Part shown: positions 13,731 through 24,631 of the stretch, one piece after another
Layout: each line of letters begins with the position of its first letter
Position numbering within the stretch: the first letter of the stretch is position 1
From: Lutjanus erythropterus
Taxonomy: Eukaryota; Chordata; Actinopteri; Lutjaniformes; Lutjanidae
DNA length: 64,000 bases
NCBI GenBank assembly: GCA_020091685.1
Contig: CM034598.1
Location: 22,018,326-22,082,325, forward strand
Direction: 5' to 3'
The notes under the pieces: generated by a model
Databases searched by the model: none
The model's input: only the letters and a program-made list of their open reading frames with translations
Told to the model about the DNA's origin: nothing
Made by a program: the position numbers and the translations under genes

Positions 13731-16700
13731 ACACTGAAACTGGCAGATGGAGACAAAAATAAAGAGGCAGGTACAAAAATAGAGACACACAAAAAGGATG
13801 AGGCAGACAGACAGAGACAAAATGATGTTTGAGATATTTATAACACTCAGACTCACGTGAGAATTCACCTGACTCACACACACACTTAATGACACACACT
13901 CACATCCAACTAGCCATACACATACAGCCATACACGCACATCAACTCTGATATCTCACAGTGGGGTCATGTGGCACATCTGTGCGACATAGATACGACCT
14001 TCGGGAGAGAAGAGGATAGAGCACACACCTTCAGTGTAAGAGGCAAACGGCTCGGGCTCCAGAGAAAGGGTAGTGATGTCGGAGCACAGGACCTGGATGG
14101 GGCTCAACATCCTGGGGGAGGACTCCAGGGTGGAGAGGGGTGGACAGGATGGGCGGAGCTCTTCAGGCTATAGCCAGGAGCAGCCCTGCAAGAGGAGCAA
14201 GGATGGAGGGAAGGGAAGGAAAGGAAAGGCAGGGGGAAGGGCAAAAGGGAGGAGCAGAGGGGAGGAAAGGAAGGAGGCATCGAGGAGGGTGGGGTTAAGG
14301 GTAGGGACTGAGTTACTGCATCACCACATTTGGCCATGAGAACCCACTAGAGAAAAAGTTACTGATGGTGTAAATATGATCACTCTGTATCTACACAACA
14401 TGATGTGTTCACATGTTGGGTTTGGCAGGAATGCTAACAAGACATGCAGGATGGACAGAGACACAGCTTGTGGGACAGAGTTAATTTGTCTCATGTGTAA
14501 TTTAGTCTGTTTTGTGCAGCACATTTGCCCAAGATAAGCAAAGTCTGTATTTTACTTGAACTCGCTGACATTATCCCTGGGATATGATGTCAAGGCGCTG
14601 CCTAACATCAATGTTTCAGAAGTAGAGTGTCTGCTCTTCAGCAGCCACAATATAAGGAGCAATACATAAGACCCTAGCGTTAAAAAATTAGTACGATCCC
14701 AATAGTGAGTTGGAGCCATAGATGGTATTTTTTAATATACGATCTAGGGTTGAAGTGACTTGTTTCCCCCCACCGCCTCCTCCCCAGATTCGAAGCTCAG
14801 GCAGGTTGCCTGCAGGATGCCCGGACAATGAACCTACACGAGTGAAAGACGAGCGCAACAATGTAATTTGACAATAAGAAGTGATGACGAGTCCTACACT
14901 GTAAGCTGATCAGCTTTTTATAACTGTCAATTGTCTGTCAATGTAAAGCTAAGCCTATTACTTTAAAAAACAAAAGCCCACTGCTCTGAAAATATACACT
15001 CTGGAGCTGGAGTTCAGTGACTGCCTGTCTGATTGCCTGCAAGATTTCATTAATTAACATATTGCTCAATTTAACCATTATAACAGACACTTTCTCATTT
15101 TGGTGAACATTCAGGATTAATTTAATTCTAATGAACACAAAACAGACAAACAAAAACAGACATTCTGCACTGGAATGGAATTTTTAAAGAACATGCTGGT
15201 TGTAGTGTTGCTGTCAGAGAAGCTAGTATTTCAATTTAAATATCTCTGATGACATATTATAAATATTAAATATTGAATATATTGCTTAGAGTTATGTTGC
15301 CAACTTCATACATTTGTTACAAGCATAAATACACATTTGCAGCTAACTTTCTCTGTCAACAAGTCTCATTTTAAATGTCAATACAGTAAATCTGACAGTA
15401 CAGCTGCTGACTGTTGTTCAACATATTACGGAGCCACGATCAAATTGTTCAGCTGACTGATTTTTTTTATTTTATTTTTTTTTATTAAAACCCCAAACCC
15501 CAGTCACTAAGATGCTAATTTGCATGAGACTAAAATTATCAGGGGACATCCGTGTTTGGTGAAATATTGTATGAAACTGGCTGTGGAACTTTCACTTTAT
15601 AAATTACAGACATGGCAGATTTGCACCTGATTAAGATCACAGGCGACCTCTGCATTGATTACAAATTATTAGAGGTGGGCAAGATGGCGGCGTACATAGT
15701 TGCAGCAGCTCAGTGCTTTACCTGTTGGTGTTATTTTAATTTAATTCAATACATTGTACATTTTAATTTAATTGTACAATGACAATAAGGATATTCTATT
15801 CTATTCTATTCTATTCTAGGTTCTGACGTAACATTAGTCCCATGGAGCTTTATTAAGTATAAGTGTAGTCACATTTTCCCAGAGGTGACACTGATGGACA
15901 ATTAGAAAACAGCTAGTGAAAGCTCACTTACTTACACACAGGTATGATGACTCTGAATTATTATTCATCATAACAATTATAACAGTCATTAACCATTTCT
16001 GATTAATCTGTCAGTTAAATATAACAACGTGTTCATCACAGGCTGCTAACGCCCAAAGCAATTTACTGAAAGTTTGACTGAGCAACAGTCAAAAAACCCA
16101 AAGAAACACGAAGACAAGCAAGTAAATATTCATGTCTGAAAAGCTGCGGTCAGCAAACTTTTTCAGTGACACAATTTATACATATACTGCTGTTTTGTAG
16201 AATGTGCATAATGCATGTTTGGTATTAATTAAATTCTTACTGGTTTGTCAGTAGCACTTTCTAAGACACCCATGTCTATAATGCACTATGTACATATCAC
16301 AGTGAGAACTTAGCACCAGCTGCAAAACAAATGCGGGTAAAATATGAAGGTGGCCTATTATCTTTTTTAAAAACTGATGGTTTGCCATTGAATGGCTGGT
16401 AGGGATGTAGGGTTTCATGGTAAACTGCAATAAAATTCTCAAGGATCAGTATTACCATTTTAATTATCATGATAACTGTGTTTGATTACTGCACTTTGAA
16501 AACTGTAGTAAGCATTGTCTAGCTTCAACCAAAGTTAGCAAGAGTCTCCCAACTGCAGCAGCAACACGGGTTTGTTTTGTGTCACTAAAAACACTGACAC
16601 CATAAAGGACATGATTTTGTCTCATCTCTAATGTCTGGTGAATCTGAACATTTATATGTTGTTCCCATTCTAAACAGTTAATTTCCCAACCTGCTTATAA

Positions 16701-19700
16701 TGTGTTATAATCTGTTTATAGCACTGTATAATTATATTTATATGCATTAATAACCACACATATTCACAATACTTTACAACAACAATCATTAATCATTATA
16801 AAACATTTTCTAAAGCTTTATAAGGTCAAGTATTATAATACTTCATAAGGCTTAGTGGGTTATAACACTATGATACTTGCATAAACAAAAACATTAGTGA
16901 GTGTCCAGCAAGCGTGAAGCATTGTGAGACTTAACCTTATAAGTCATTATAAAATGCTTTATACTGTGTTATGATTATTGTTATAATGTATTGTAAGATT
17001 ATAACTGTTTTTGAAGATGTTTATAATGCACTGCATTATTGACATAGGCGTCACAGAATGTGTTACCTTTCCTGTCTCGTTGTTCTTCATCATATTGACA
17101 GTTTTCACTTGATATTTTAGTGTATGGTGCACAGTGGGGGTTAATGGGGGTTAGTGAGGTGCATTATTCATGAAATGGAAACAGTTACAAATAATTTATT
17201 TACAAAACTGCCAAAATTTCTGAATTTTGATGCAGTGTATTGCCTAATTGCTGCTACTATTTCCTCATCCATCCTTGAACCTAATGCCATTCCAGTCAGA
17301 GGTGAGGTCATAGCAAAGGGAGACACTGAGGAGGGCAAAAGAAGTGAGAGGAGAGGAGTAAGAGATGGAGGGAGGGATGTTAAGGTAGAGGGAGGTTAAG
17401 CATCCCTCTCCTGTAGGAGTTAAAGGGCAGGGGAATCCCCACGGGAGTATCTACAGACACACTGTTATGTATGCGCACACACACACACACAGAAAACCTT
17501 TGTAGACAGACACAAACCCATACATACATACACAAACCTGAGCAAACAAAAGGACACACTCAGAGACACAGACATGAATATGAATGCAACACAAGACAAA
17601 AAATAAAGAAAGATGGAGACACACAGGAGCTGACAAAATACACCCAAGCATAAAATCACATGCACCACCTCTCTGCATCTCTGTCTGTCTACCACCTCCT
17701 GTCCTTCTCTTTAACACAGACACACAAACACACACACACACACACGTACAGAGGCACATTGTGTTTGAGCAGCCTTTAGAGCACTGTTGGATAATTGTTT
17801 GGCAGACGCGCCACTTCAGCACCGGGCAATGCTGTGAGCTGCATTAGAGGACTGATGGGGTAAAGGGAAAGAGAGGGAGGGAGGGGGAGGTAGTGGGGGA
17901 TGGAAATGGGGAGGAGGACGGGGGATGGGGTGAACACGGTGGAAAGGTGGAGGGGGTTGGAGTGGATGTAGAAGAAGAGGCAGGTGATGAATCATTTTGT
18001 TTATATGTGACAGAGAATTATCTCATTTGCGGAATTCTTATGAAATTGATTTTTAGATCACAGTTTGTACCTGTTCTTCTTCTGCTGCAACTATCTAATT
18101 TCAGGCTGGTCATGTGTTGCCCAGTCCAATCGTGTTCAGTCAGTATTGTGTCCACCTTGGCGTGAGCTCATCAGCAATTCACCCTGAATAATGTCTGTGT
18201 CTGCCTGAGATGTGTGGAATAATTAATACTGCCATTATTGGTGGGTGGAGATGACCTGTCAATCATATTGGCCAAGCATGAAAAGCAGCATGTTTATCAT
18301 CACGGACTGTTGCTATGGCAATAATGGATGGTTGTTGATGGGTGTTAAGACTGATTTTCTGCCACTATTTCATCAAAATCCTTTTCTGAAATGGACAAAG
18401 AGACACATTGGTCATGGAAACACTGTATGGATAAGGAAGTAGAGACAGACACTCCGACACACAGAGACAAACAAAGACGCAGACAGAGACGGGTATTCTC
18501 CAATCTCAGCAATACAATATGTACACAAGCATGTACACAATCAACAGGCAGCACTACAGGTCCCCCCTGATTACAGTACATGCTTCTGTGTGAAGGAAAT
18601 GATATTACAACACAGACACAGGAAGCACAATTCCCTTTCTGCAGCGATACGAGGATCACAAACGAGCTCACAACACGTTCATGACCCCCAAATGATAATC
18701 CGCTGTTCTGGTCTGAGAGGCGTGGTGAACAATGAGCTGAGTGTAAGAAACAGATTGAGGACAGACAGGCAGGCAGGCAGAAGGCAGACAGGAAAGCTTG
18801 TGTGCAGGTGAGATTAGTGGTGTAATTCAGATTAGCAGGGGGGGTTTCAAGGTTGTAATCCATCTGTTTTATGAAACAAACCAAAGGAATTCAGTAGTTT
18901 TTTCCTCGACCTAACTAATATTCCCACGCCTGAGATGAGATACTAGTGTTGGGCAATATGGCTTATAAATAATATCTTGATATTTTTAAGCTATTGTGTG
19001 ATATACCATTGATATCTCTCACTATACACATTTCTTCTAAAAATAGCCTTCCGTAAATTCAGCAATATTGTTGAGATGACTACTGGTGCTTTCACAAAAT
19101 GTTAACATTACATTACATTTTTAATAAATAGTCATCAGTAATGTGGATATAATGACTAAGGGTGTAAACGCAAATAATAAATATATCACAGCATCAATTT
19201 ATTAATATATTGCCTAGCCCTACTCTAAAATATTCTGTTTGACTACTGTCTGAAACCATTATTTTTCAGTTAGTTGTTTGATCTATAAAAGGTCACAAAA
19301 TGGTGAGAAATGTTGATCAGTTTGGTTGGGCATCCTTACCATGTTCAAATAAGAGTCAATTCCAAATCATCCAAATCAAGGAATCATTAAGAATTTTAAA
19401 AGTTGATTCTGCTTATCAATTCCTACACAAATTTCACTCACAGAACCGTGAACACCTACTGTATATCAACCTGGCTATCTGTCTGCACCTATAGATACGT
19501 GAGTTGAATGCATGCATGTCTTCCCCTCTCCTACACCATTGGTCCTACTAAATTGCAATTCTAGCATTTTTCTCATTTAACCTTCTTAGTTGTTGCTAAG
19601 TTGCTTGACTAGCAGGTGAACAACTGTTTGAGTCTTGTAACAATCTCCTCAGTTTCGCAAATGCTATGCTACAAAATGCTTTGCAAGAACAGGTTACTCT

Positions 19701-21644
19701 TTATCATTACAGTAAAGTAGCCTGAATAAACTACAGAATTTTAAAGAAACCAGAAAAGAGACCACTGTTGTTATCTAGCTAACATTAGTTTAGCTCAGTG
19801 TTTCCACTGGTAACATTTATCTGTGGTAAGTAGCATTTTGCACGACTCTGCTGCAAAGCATACAGGAGGATACTCGAAGAACCATGATCAAAATTGTTGC
19901 AGACTAGGATTTAGGATTTTATTATGATGCCTATTAGCTGATGTTGAGCATCGGCAACTCTTCCTGGGGTCAAGACAAAACATAAAAGCACAAAACAGTT
20001 GAGACAGAACAACCACAAAAGCAGTTAAGAACCAAAATCGATAAGCAGAATGAGAATCATTAAAATCCAAATGAAACCCAACACTATTGATCAATCAAGA
20101 TGATATACTCAATGTCTTGCTTTATCCACAACCAAAGATTCAGTTTACTGTCATAAAAGAGTAAAGTAACCACAAAGTATTCACATTTGAGATGCTGAAA
20201 TCAAAGAATTTTTACTGTTTTGTTTAAATAAAAGGTCTCAAACCGATTAACCCATTATCTTAATAGTTGGCAATTAATTTAATACTTGACTACAAATCGA
20301 TCAACCAATTAATCATCGTGGCTCTAGACAAGAAGTGCAATGAGTACAAAAGTGGATTGTTTTTCTTGAAATTTCTTCTTTTACAAAAAAAGATACTCTA
20401 CTATTATTTTCATTGTTGATTAATCTGTCAATTATTGTCTCAAATGATCGTTTGGTCTTGTCAGAAAACATTGACCAGTGTTGATGCACTCAAACATCTT
20501 GTTTTGTCCAAAACCCAAAGAAATTCAGTTTACTGTCACAGAGGACAAAAGAAACCAGAACATAGTCATAGTTAAGAAGTTGGAATCAGCTTCAATTTTG
20601 ACCTTTTTTTTCTTTGTTTATTCAAATCAATAATCGACTAATTCAATAGTTGATAACTAATCTTTTAATCAATTAAAGGACCAGTGTGTAGGATTCAACT
20701 CGCCTGCCAAGCATGTAAGAGAAACTACAGTGGCCGTGAAAAATGTGACAGGCCCCGTATAGAGTCTGTGTTTAGTTTGTCAGTTCTGAGCAACTGTAGA
20801 AACATGTTAGTGCAACATGGCAGACTTCATGGGAGAGAACTCATGAGATAAAGGGCTCATTTTAAGGTAACAAAAACACAACGATTCTTATTTTTGGGTG
20901 ATTATACACTATTGAAAATTTACTTATGATGACTATTATTATTATTTAATTTCTCCCAATACAGCCTCCTAAATGTTACACACTTAACCTTTAATCGTTG
21001 CAGCTCTAAACATGCAGTGCAATAAGTACAAAAGAATGTGTCACTAAATTTCTGACCTGTTTTTTTGCTGTTACAGAAAAATATACTGTCCCACTCTCTG
21101 TCTGTGACACACAGACACAAACAGATATATAAACACACAAACACAATCGAACAGAAGCCAGATCAATTCTTCCCTGCAGAGTAACAAATAAGCTGTTACA
21201 CAAGGTAATAAAGTGGTTACAGAAGCACAAATAAACAAAAATACAGAGCTGAAAGGTGCAGGACACAAAGGAAGTGAGAAAAGGAAGGGAGGTGGAAAGG
21301 AAAACTTGTCTAAAATGGTTTAATTTTGCAAAAAGTGTTTTGTACCCTACTTCTTGTTGCCCTGCCTGCAACTCTGTCTGAGCACTGATCAACACAGAGC
21401 TTACAGAAGATTAGGAAGCCGTCCTGAGCTGGTTTTGCCTAACAGACACACACACACACACACACACTATCTAGAAGTCCAAAACATAGATGCACACTCA
21501 CATCGGGCACACTCACACACAGTTTGTAACATAACGTACAGACACAGTTTCCTCTGCCGTCCTCTTACCTTCAGTCACATAATTGTGGTCGGGGAGGAAG
21601 CCGCGGTGGTTGAGCGTCGGGGTGGCGTCAGTGTCTTCGCCCAT
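1..21644 (-). CDS. ppp2r2c: PP2A regulatory subunit B gamma (ppp2r2c-like), 5' six coding exons, truncated by window edge
   Basis: WD40-propeller B subunit that directs the PP2A A/C core enzyme to substrates. Coding exons in transcript order: 21644-21569, 3795-3698, 3373-3208, 1966-1854, 1059-882, 144-1 (continues off the left edge). Every junction has AG/GT borders and phases agree (1,0,1,0,1). They give ~258 residues of a ~447-residue family. The start MGEDTD is typical of the gamma isoform. Further matches are [20 protein letters not shown] (first blade), [32 protein letters not shown], and [10 protein letters not shown] followed by [18 protein letters not shown] and NMEDL favour gamma over beta (NLWNF, NMEEL). 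No stop or frameshift occurs in the exons. The gene is spread out by a 17.8-kb first intron that holds a probable second first exon (separate entry). Which teleost duplicate (a or b) it is cannot be told. Confidence 0.93.
1063..1095. repeat. (GATAA)n pentanucleotide microsatellite
   Basis: Six to seven GATAA units. On the gene strand this is TTATC repeated, ending four bases before the acceptor of the exon at 1059-882. It therefore occupies the place of the normal polypyrimidine tract. Confidence 0.95.
1764..1851. repeat. (GATA)n tetranucleotide microsatellite, interrupted
   Basis: Runs of GATA with GCTA, GATT and GACA variants. On the gene strand it begins within the first few bases of the intron, directly after the donor of the exon at 1966-1854 (CTACAG then gtatatctatc). 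Confidence 0.95.
2982..3090. repeat. hAT-like MITE fragment
   Basis: Begins tagggctgaacgattaatc, continues through a CAATATGG-type AT-rich body, and fades without a clear far end. This start is characteristic of a family of short teleost DNA-transposon remnants. The family assignment is from memory. Confidence 0.45.
3833..3860. repeat. (GA)n microsatellite
   Basis: GA dinucleotides on the plus strand. On the gene strand it is a CT run near the 3' end of intron 1, about 40 bases upstream of the exon 2 acceptor, where it can serve as a polypyrimidine tract. Confidence 0.85.
4069..4270 (+). repeat. Nonautonomous DNA transposon remnant, 'tagagctgcaac' family
   Basis: Starts tagagctgcaac followed by ATTTAATCAATTAGTC and an AT-rich body with the phrase cagtaaactgaatatgagg. 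The same start and inner phrases recur at 57662-57850 and, reversed, at 20095-20335, 20400-21005 and 50275-50580. That recurrence defines an interspersed family within this window. Confidence 0.7.
7124..7158. repeat. (CA)n microsatellite
   Basis: Uninterrupted CA dinucleotides. The Cys/Val-rich open frames across it are artefacts. Confidence 0.95.
7609..7895 (+). repeat. Nonautonomous DNA transposon remnant, 'ggctgggcaat' family
   Basis: Starts ggctgggcaataaattgatat, then carries the shared phrase tggttttgaaggctacatta. A second copy lies at 44178-44400 and a reversed one at 33560-33705. The far end is not sharply defined. Confidence 0.65.
10022..10282 (+). repeat. Foldback/MITE-like element with internal ATAATGA repeats
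   Basis: Begins tatggaagcccatttccgc. The interior holds degenerate tandem units of the form aaaataatgacttagtatct. It ends near catcactttcattttgagg, an inverted match to the start region. A related copy is at 26542-26865. Confidence 0.55.
12166..12227. repeat. (CA)n microsatellite, long
   Basis: Roughly 31 uninterrupted CA units, the longest pure dinucleotide tract in the window. Confidence 0.97.
12745..12832 (+). repeat. 3' tail of a SINE/LINE-type retroposon
   Basis: Contains cattgtaaatgagaa, then ttctcaattgacttag, then gttaaataaaggtcaaat, and ends in a poly(A)/AT tail. This order is the familiar 3' end of a widespread teleost retroposon. Only the tail is recognisable. Confidence 0.6.
13696..13730. 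repeat. (CA)n microsatellite
   Basis: Pure CA run. The surrounding open frames are repeat-driven. Confidence 0.95.
14029..14110 (-). CDS. ppp2r2c: Probable alternative first coding exon of the ppp2r2c-like gene
   Basis: Inside the large first intron, an ATG at 14110 opens 27 codons starting MLSPIQVLC and ending PEPFASYTE. These are followed by G and a donor gtgtgtgc. The trailing G (phase 1) joins the CT of exon 2 (3795) to make the Ala of ADIIS, exactly as the main first exon does. B-family isoforms have interchangeable N-termini that end in a similar way (SYATE and SCHTE in known beta isoforms, YVTE here), which supports a real variant. The sense strand upstream (14111-14310) is strongly pyrimidine-rich and includes a possible acceptor ending cccccag just before the ATG, so the exon could be a first exon or an internal one. 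Transcript evidence is lacking. Confidence 0.6.
14111..14310. repeat. Purine-rich (plus strand) low-complexity tract
   Basis: About 200 bases dominated by G and A on the plus strand (CT-rich on the gene strand), directly upstream of the alternative ppp2r2c exon. It could be promoter-associated GA sequence or a long polypyrimidine tract if the exon is internal. Confidence 0.6.
15671..15820 (+). repeat. Short LINE-derived element with an (ATTCT)n tail
   Basis: Starts gaggtgggcaagatggcggc, resembling an L1-type 5' end. About 120 bases later it ends with caatgacaataagg and five ATTCT units. There is no room for any protein, so it looks like an internally deleted or nonautonomous copy joining LINE 5' and 3' ends. 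Confidence 0.45.
16680..17070. repeat. AT-rich interspersed repeat with TTATAA motifs
   Basis: Dense inverted and direct copies of attataa/ttataat and cattataaaa in ~390 bases, ending near gtgttacctttcc. It resembles a nonautonomous DNA transposon. The class is not certain. Confidence 0.45.
18944..19225. repeat. MITE with terminal inverted repeats, 'gggcaatat' family
   Basis: The left end tagtgttgggcaatat is matched in inverse at the right end by aatatattgcctagccct. The interior phrase gactactggtgctttcac recurs at 33125-33290, so at least two copies are present. Confidence 0.65.
20095..20335 (-). repeat. 'tagagctgcaac' family remnant, reversed
   Basis: Ends aattaatcatcgtggctctag, the reverse complement of the family start. 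The interior has the shared phrase gattcagtttactgtca and the run aatagttggcaattaat. Confidence 0.65.
20400..21005 (-). repeat. 'tagagctgcaac' family remnant, reversed, split by a younger MITE
   Basis: Family sequence runs to 20675 and resumes at 20992 with atcgttgcagctcta. The interval between is a separate element (20676-20991). Removing it with one TA restores a typical family end. Confidence 0.75.
20676..20991 (+). mobile_element. TA-target MITE, 'AAGGACCAGTGTGTA' family, copy 1
   Basis: Left end AAGGACCAGTGTGTAGGATT, right end containing TTACACACTTAACCTT, forming imperfect terminal inverted repeats. It is flanked by TA on both sides (20674-20675 and 20992-20993), consistent with a Tc1/mariner-type TA duplication. 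It is 316 bases and noncoding. Confidence 0.75.
21445..21468. repeat. (CA)n microsatellite
   Basis: Twelve CA units, about 100 bases past the donor of the main ppp2r2c first exon. Confidence 0.9.
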
Positions 21645-22072
21645 CAGCGGGGCTGGGGGGAGCGCCCGTCTCGGTGGGGCAGCGTGGTGGTGGCAGATCG
21701 GTGGTGGAGGGGGTGGTGGGGATGCCGGCCAGCACAGCGCCCATACTGCTGCCCGCCGACACCTCCTCAGCACAGGGGCGCAGAGCCGGGCATCCTATCC
21801 TATCCTAAATGAGGATGAGGGGCAGGTAGGGAGGGAGTGGGCCGGTCCCGAAGGAGGGATGAGTGTGTGGAAGAGTCCACACAGCTGCTTCCGAGAGCCA
21901 GATGCAAACCTGCAGGGGGAGGATTATATGAGTTCAAAAACTAGGAGGGGTGAGCTTGATTTGTGCCTCACAGGAGCACACACGACTCGCGAGGCAAGAA
22001 AAATCCAGCACACCTCCTGTCCACTCTGCAGCTGCTGAGTCCAGGTGTGGCCAGACTGAATCCACTCCCTCA

Positions 22073-22092
22073 CACACACACAAACGCACGCA

Positions 22093-22127
<35 letters not shown>
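22073..22127. repeat. (CA)n microsatellite with CG interruptions
   Basis: Interrupted CA tract including acgcacgcacgcgcac. In the 5' flank of ppp2r2c. Confidence 0.9.
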
Positions 22128-22129
<2 letters not shown>

Positions 22130-22574
22130 AGCCCTGTGCTCTCAGAAATGGGCAAAGTCCTGACTTGTTAATAGAAGCTCCAAGCGAAGAGAGGAGAGGA
22201 GATGAAGAGGAGGAGGAGGAGGAGAGTGGGGGGAGGGGAGAGAGGGATGAGCAGAGCCCCTGGTTGGTGTATCTGCAGTGCTGCTGCTGCTGCTTCTGCA
22301 GTGAACTCACACACATACACACACATACACAGTAGGACGAACACACACTCACCTCCACACTCAGCAGCCTGTGGGTCAGGTTCTCCTTAGAGGATCCTCC
22401 ATGAATAACGTCTCTCTTCTCCTCAGCGGCGAGCTGTCTCTCCTGTTTCTCGGCTGTTCCAGTACGAGGAGGAAAATCCTGCTGGCCTGCGTTCTGCTGC
22501 AGTCTGCGCTCTGGCGTATGTATGAAAGAGAGAGCAGAGTGAGAGAGAGGTAGAGAGAGGGGGAGGGAGACTGA

Positions 22575-22602
22575 GGGAGAGAGAGAGAGAGAGAGAGAGA
22601 GG
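22575..22602. repeat. (GA)n microsatellite
   Basis: Pure GA run within a longer purine-rich block (22200-22602) in the 5' flank of ppp2r2c. Confidence 0.9.
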
Positions 22603-23092
22603 ATCCATCCTGCTGCGCTGGTACGTGTGTGATGCATCATATGAGGCCCCGCCCACTCCTATACGCAGCCAATCATCACAGAGCTGAGATCTGCCTGACC
22701 ACTGACTGCAGGTGATTAAATATGATAAAGAAGCAGAGAGGGATGGAGGAGTGTGTGACGGAGCGGAAGTGTCTGAGAGTCTTATAAGGTTGTGACTAAT
22801 GAGAGAGAGCAGAGAGAGCAGAGAGAGGATGAGACTGTTTCACTCGACTGAGTGCTGAATATGAACCACAGAACAGTGACTACTAGAGGATTCACCTGGA
22901 GCCATTATTCAATTAGGACAGAGACTAGCACACATACACACCACTAATACACACACACACAGATTTTAATACACAGCAGAATCTCTCCAAGTCTGCTTAG
23001 AAGGTAGGGCTAGGCAACAATTCAATTAGACCAGCAGCATCATATCATGATATGATCTTATCAACTTATCATTCTAACATCTCTGTTGTCTG

Positions 23093-23560
23093 ACTTTTGG
23101 GAAATATGTGAAACACATTTGCTTTCTTGTTGAGAGTTAGAGGATCTATACCACTCATCTCATATCTGTCTGTTAAAGGATGTTCTTTAAGTCAGTGAAT
23201 CCAAACAAACACTTTAAAACAAACTAAACAAACTGTTGTTGCCAAAGGCATCTAATGGCTTTGGAGAGAGCGATATAATAGCTTATATAAATATGGATTC
23301 CCACTGATTCCTGCTGTCTGACAGAGAGGTAAAGTGGTGAAATATTCTAAATTTTAGCCACTAGTTGGCTAAAATAAGTTTTGTTGCTGACACTGTCCAC
23401 ATCAGTACTCTGCTTAGCTTCCTATACCTCATACAACCCCACTTAAATCCCTTTAAATATGGAGCTACCGTCAGCAGTTAGTTAGCTTTGCTGAGCATCA
23501 AGACTGAAAACGGGGAAACAGCTAGTCTGGCTCTGTCCAAAGGTCACAAAATTCACTACC
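23093..23560. repeat. Interspersed repeat of 'gggaaatatg...cttgttgagagttag' type
   Basis: Contains acttttgggaaatatg, gctttcttgttgagagttag, ctataccactcatctcat and, near the end, agcatcaagactgaaaacg. I recognise this order from a repeat common in teleost genomes. Limits are approximate. Confidence 0.5.
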
Positions 23561-24279
23561 AGAAATCTTTAAAATTGAGTAATTAACACAAGATATCTTG
23601 TTTATTTATTCCATACACAAACTGTATAAACAGCAATTTTGGTTTAATGTCTTGTTTGCTTTATCCCCCTTTTCTTTTTTTGCTTGATTTTAATTTTGTC
23701 ATCATCATGAGGTTTCCAGGAAACCAGCAGAGACTCCAGGAAATCACTGCACCTGGCATGAAACAGGACAGCACATAACGTCCATAAAACAACTTTAGTT
23801 TTGTACAGATTAAACAAACAAGGTATAGTATGTCAATTTGTAAGTTTTCGAGGTTCTGTTTAAATTTTGTGACCTTTGGCCTAGAGCTGAATGTTTCTGG
23901 AAAAATATGTAATTGCCATTATTTTGACTGATATTGCAATTGCAATATGATTTATGATATTAGAGGTCATGATAATTTTTACATCATCATTCTATTTTTG
24001 ATTGAAAAACGACTACTATGACTACTATGCCGTGATTTTTTTTGCAGGAATCTGCACCAAATGACGATGTTTTTTAAGACTGTAGAATCTGATGTGTAGA
24101 ACGGGACATCTCTGCCTCACAACATTCATTCATTTAAAAATAATTAATTTTGCCTTTAACAAAAATTGCACCTCCTGTGATTTGAAAATTGGAGAGAGCC
24201 AAATTGCAATTTTGATAAAAAAAAAAAATTTGTTTGCGTTACAATATATCAATATCAGAAAATATCTTCATTAATATTA

Positions 24280-24631
24280 AAGGACCAGTGTGTAGGATTA
24301 GTGTCATCTAGCAGTGAGCTTGCAGATTGCAAACACCTTGTCTTTCCCGCATTCCTGTGTTGTAGAACCTACAGTGACGGCAAAACTCATCCAAAATGTG
24401 AATGCCCATTCTGGGCTTCTACAGAAAAATAGCAGTGCAACATGGTGGCGTCCATGGATAAGGACCCACACCCTCTGTAGATATAAATGGCTTGTTCTAA
24501 GGTAACGAAAACACAACTATTCTTATTTTCAGGTGATTATACACTAATAAAAAATACACTTCTGAATACTATATTCAATTTCTGCTATGTCCTTCCCATA
24601 AAATCCCCATGAATTTTACACACTGGATCTT
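24280..24631 (+). mobile_element. TA-target MITE, 'AAGGACCAGTGTGTA' family, copy 2
   Basis: Same left end as copy 1, right end TTTTACACACTGGATCTT, flanked by TA at 24278-24279 and 24632-24633. The interior shares aaggtaacgaaaacacaac and ggtgattatacacta with copy 1. Confidence 0.78.

Larger units (their letters stand above)
3796..21568 (-). other. First intron of the ppp2r2c-like gene, repeat-rich
   Basis: About 17.8 kb between the main first exon and exon 2. Apart from the alternative exon at 14029-14110, no coding stretch in it looks real: the longer open frames are CA/GT or AT-rich low complexity. It holds CA microsatellites (7124-7158, 12166-12227, 13696-13730), transposon remnants (4069-4270, 7609-7895, 10022-10282, 16680-17070, 18944-19225, 20095-20335, 20400-21005), a SINE/LINE tail (12745-12832) and a short LINE-like element (15671-15820). 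The segments 4.3-7.6, 7.9-10.0, 10.3-12.1 and 17.1-18.9 kb hold nothing I can name. Confidence 0.7.
21645..22700 (-). promoter_or_regulatory. 5' flank / probable promoter region of the ppp2r2c-like gene
   Basis: Around and above the MGEDTD start codon the sequence becomes GC- and CpG-richer (21600-21780) and contains CA (22073-22127) and GA (22575-22602) microsatellites. This fits a TATA-less vertebrate promoter with 5' UTR. No transcription start or upstream exon can be fixed by eye. Confidence 0.45.

Noticed and set aside
17813-17835. Possible REST/NRSF (RE1) site, ttcagcacc
   Set aside because: Only the left half-site fits. The right half (ggacagc type) is absent at canonical spacing.
21924-22640. 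238-codon minus-strand open frame upstream of the ppp2r2c start
   Set aside because: Runs through CA, GA and GGA repeats with Cys-Val, Ser-Leu and Ser runs. It has no recognisable protein and is better explained as 5' flank/UTR.
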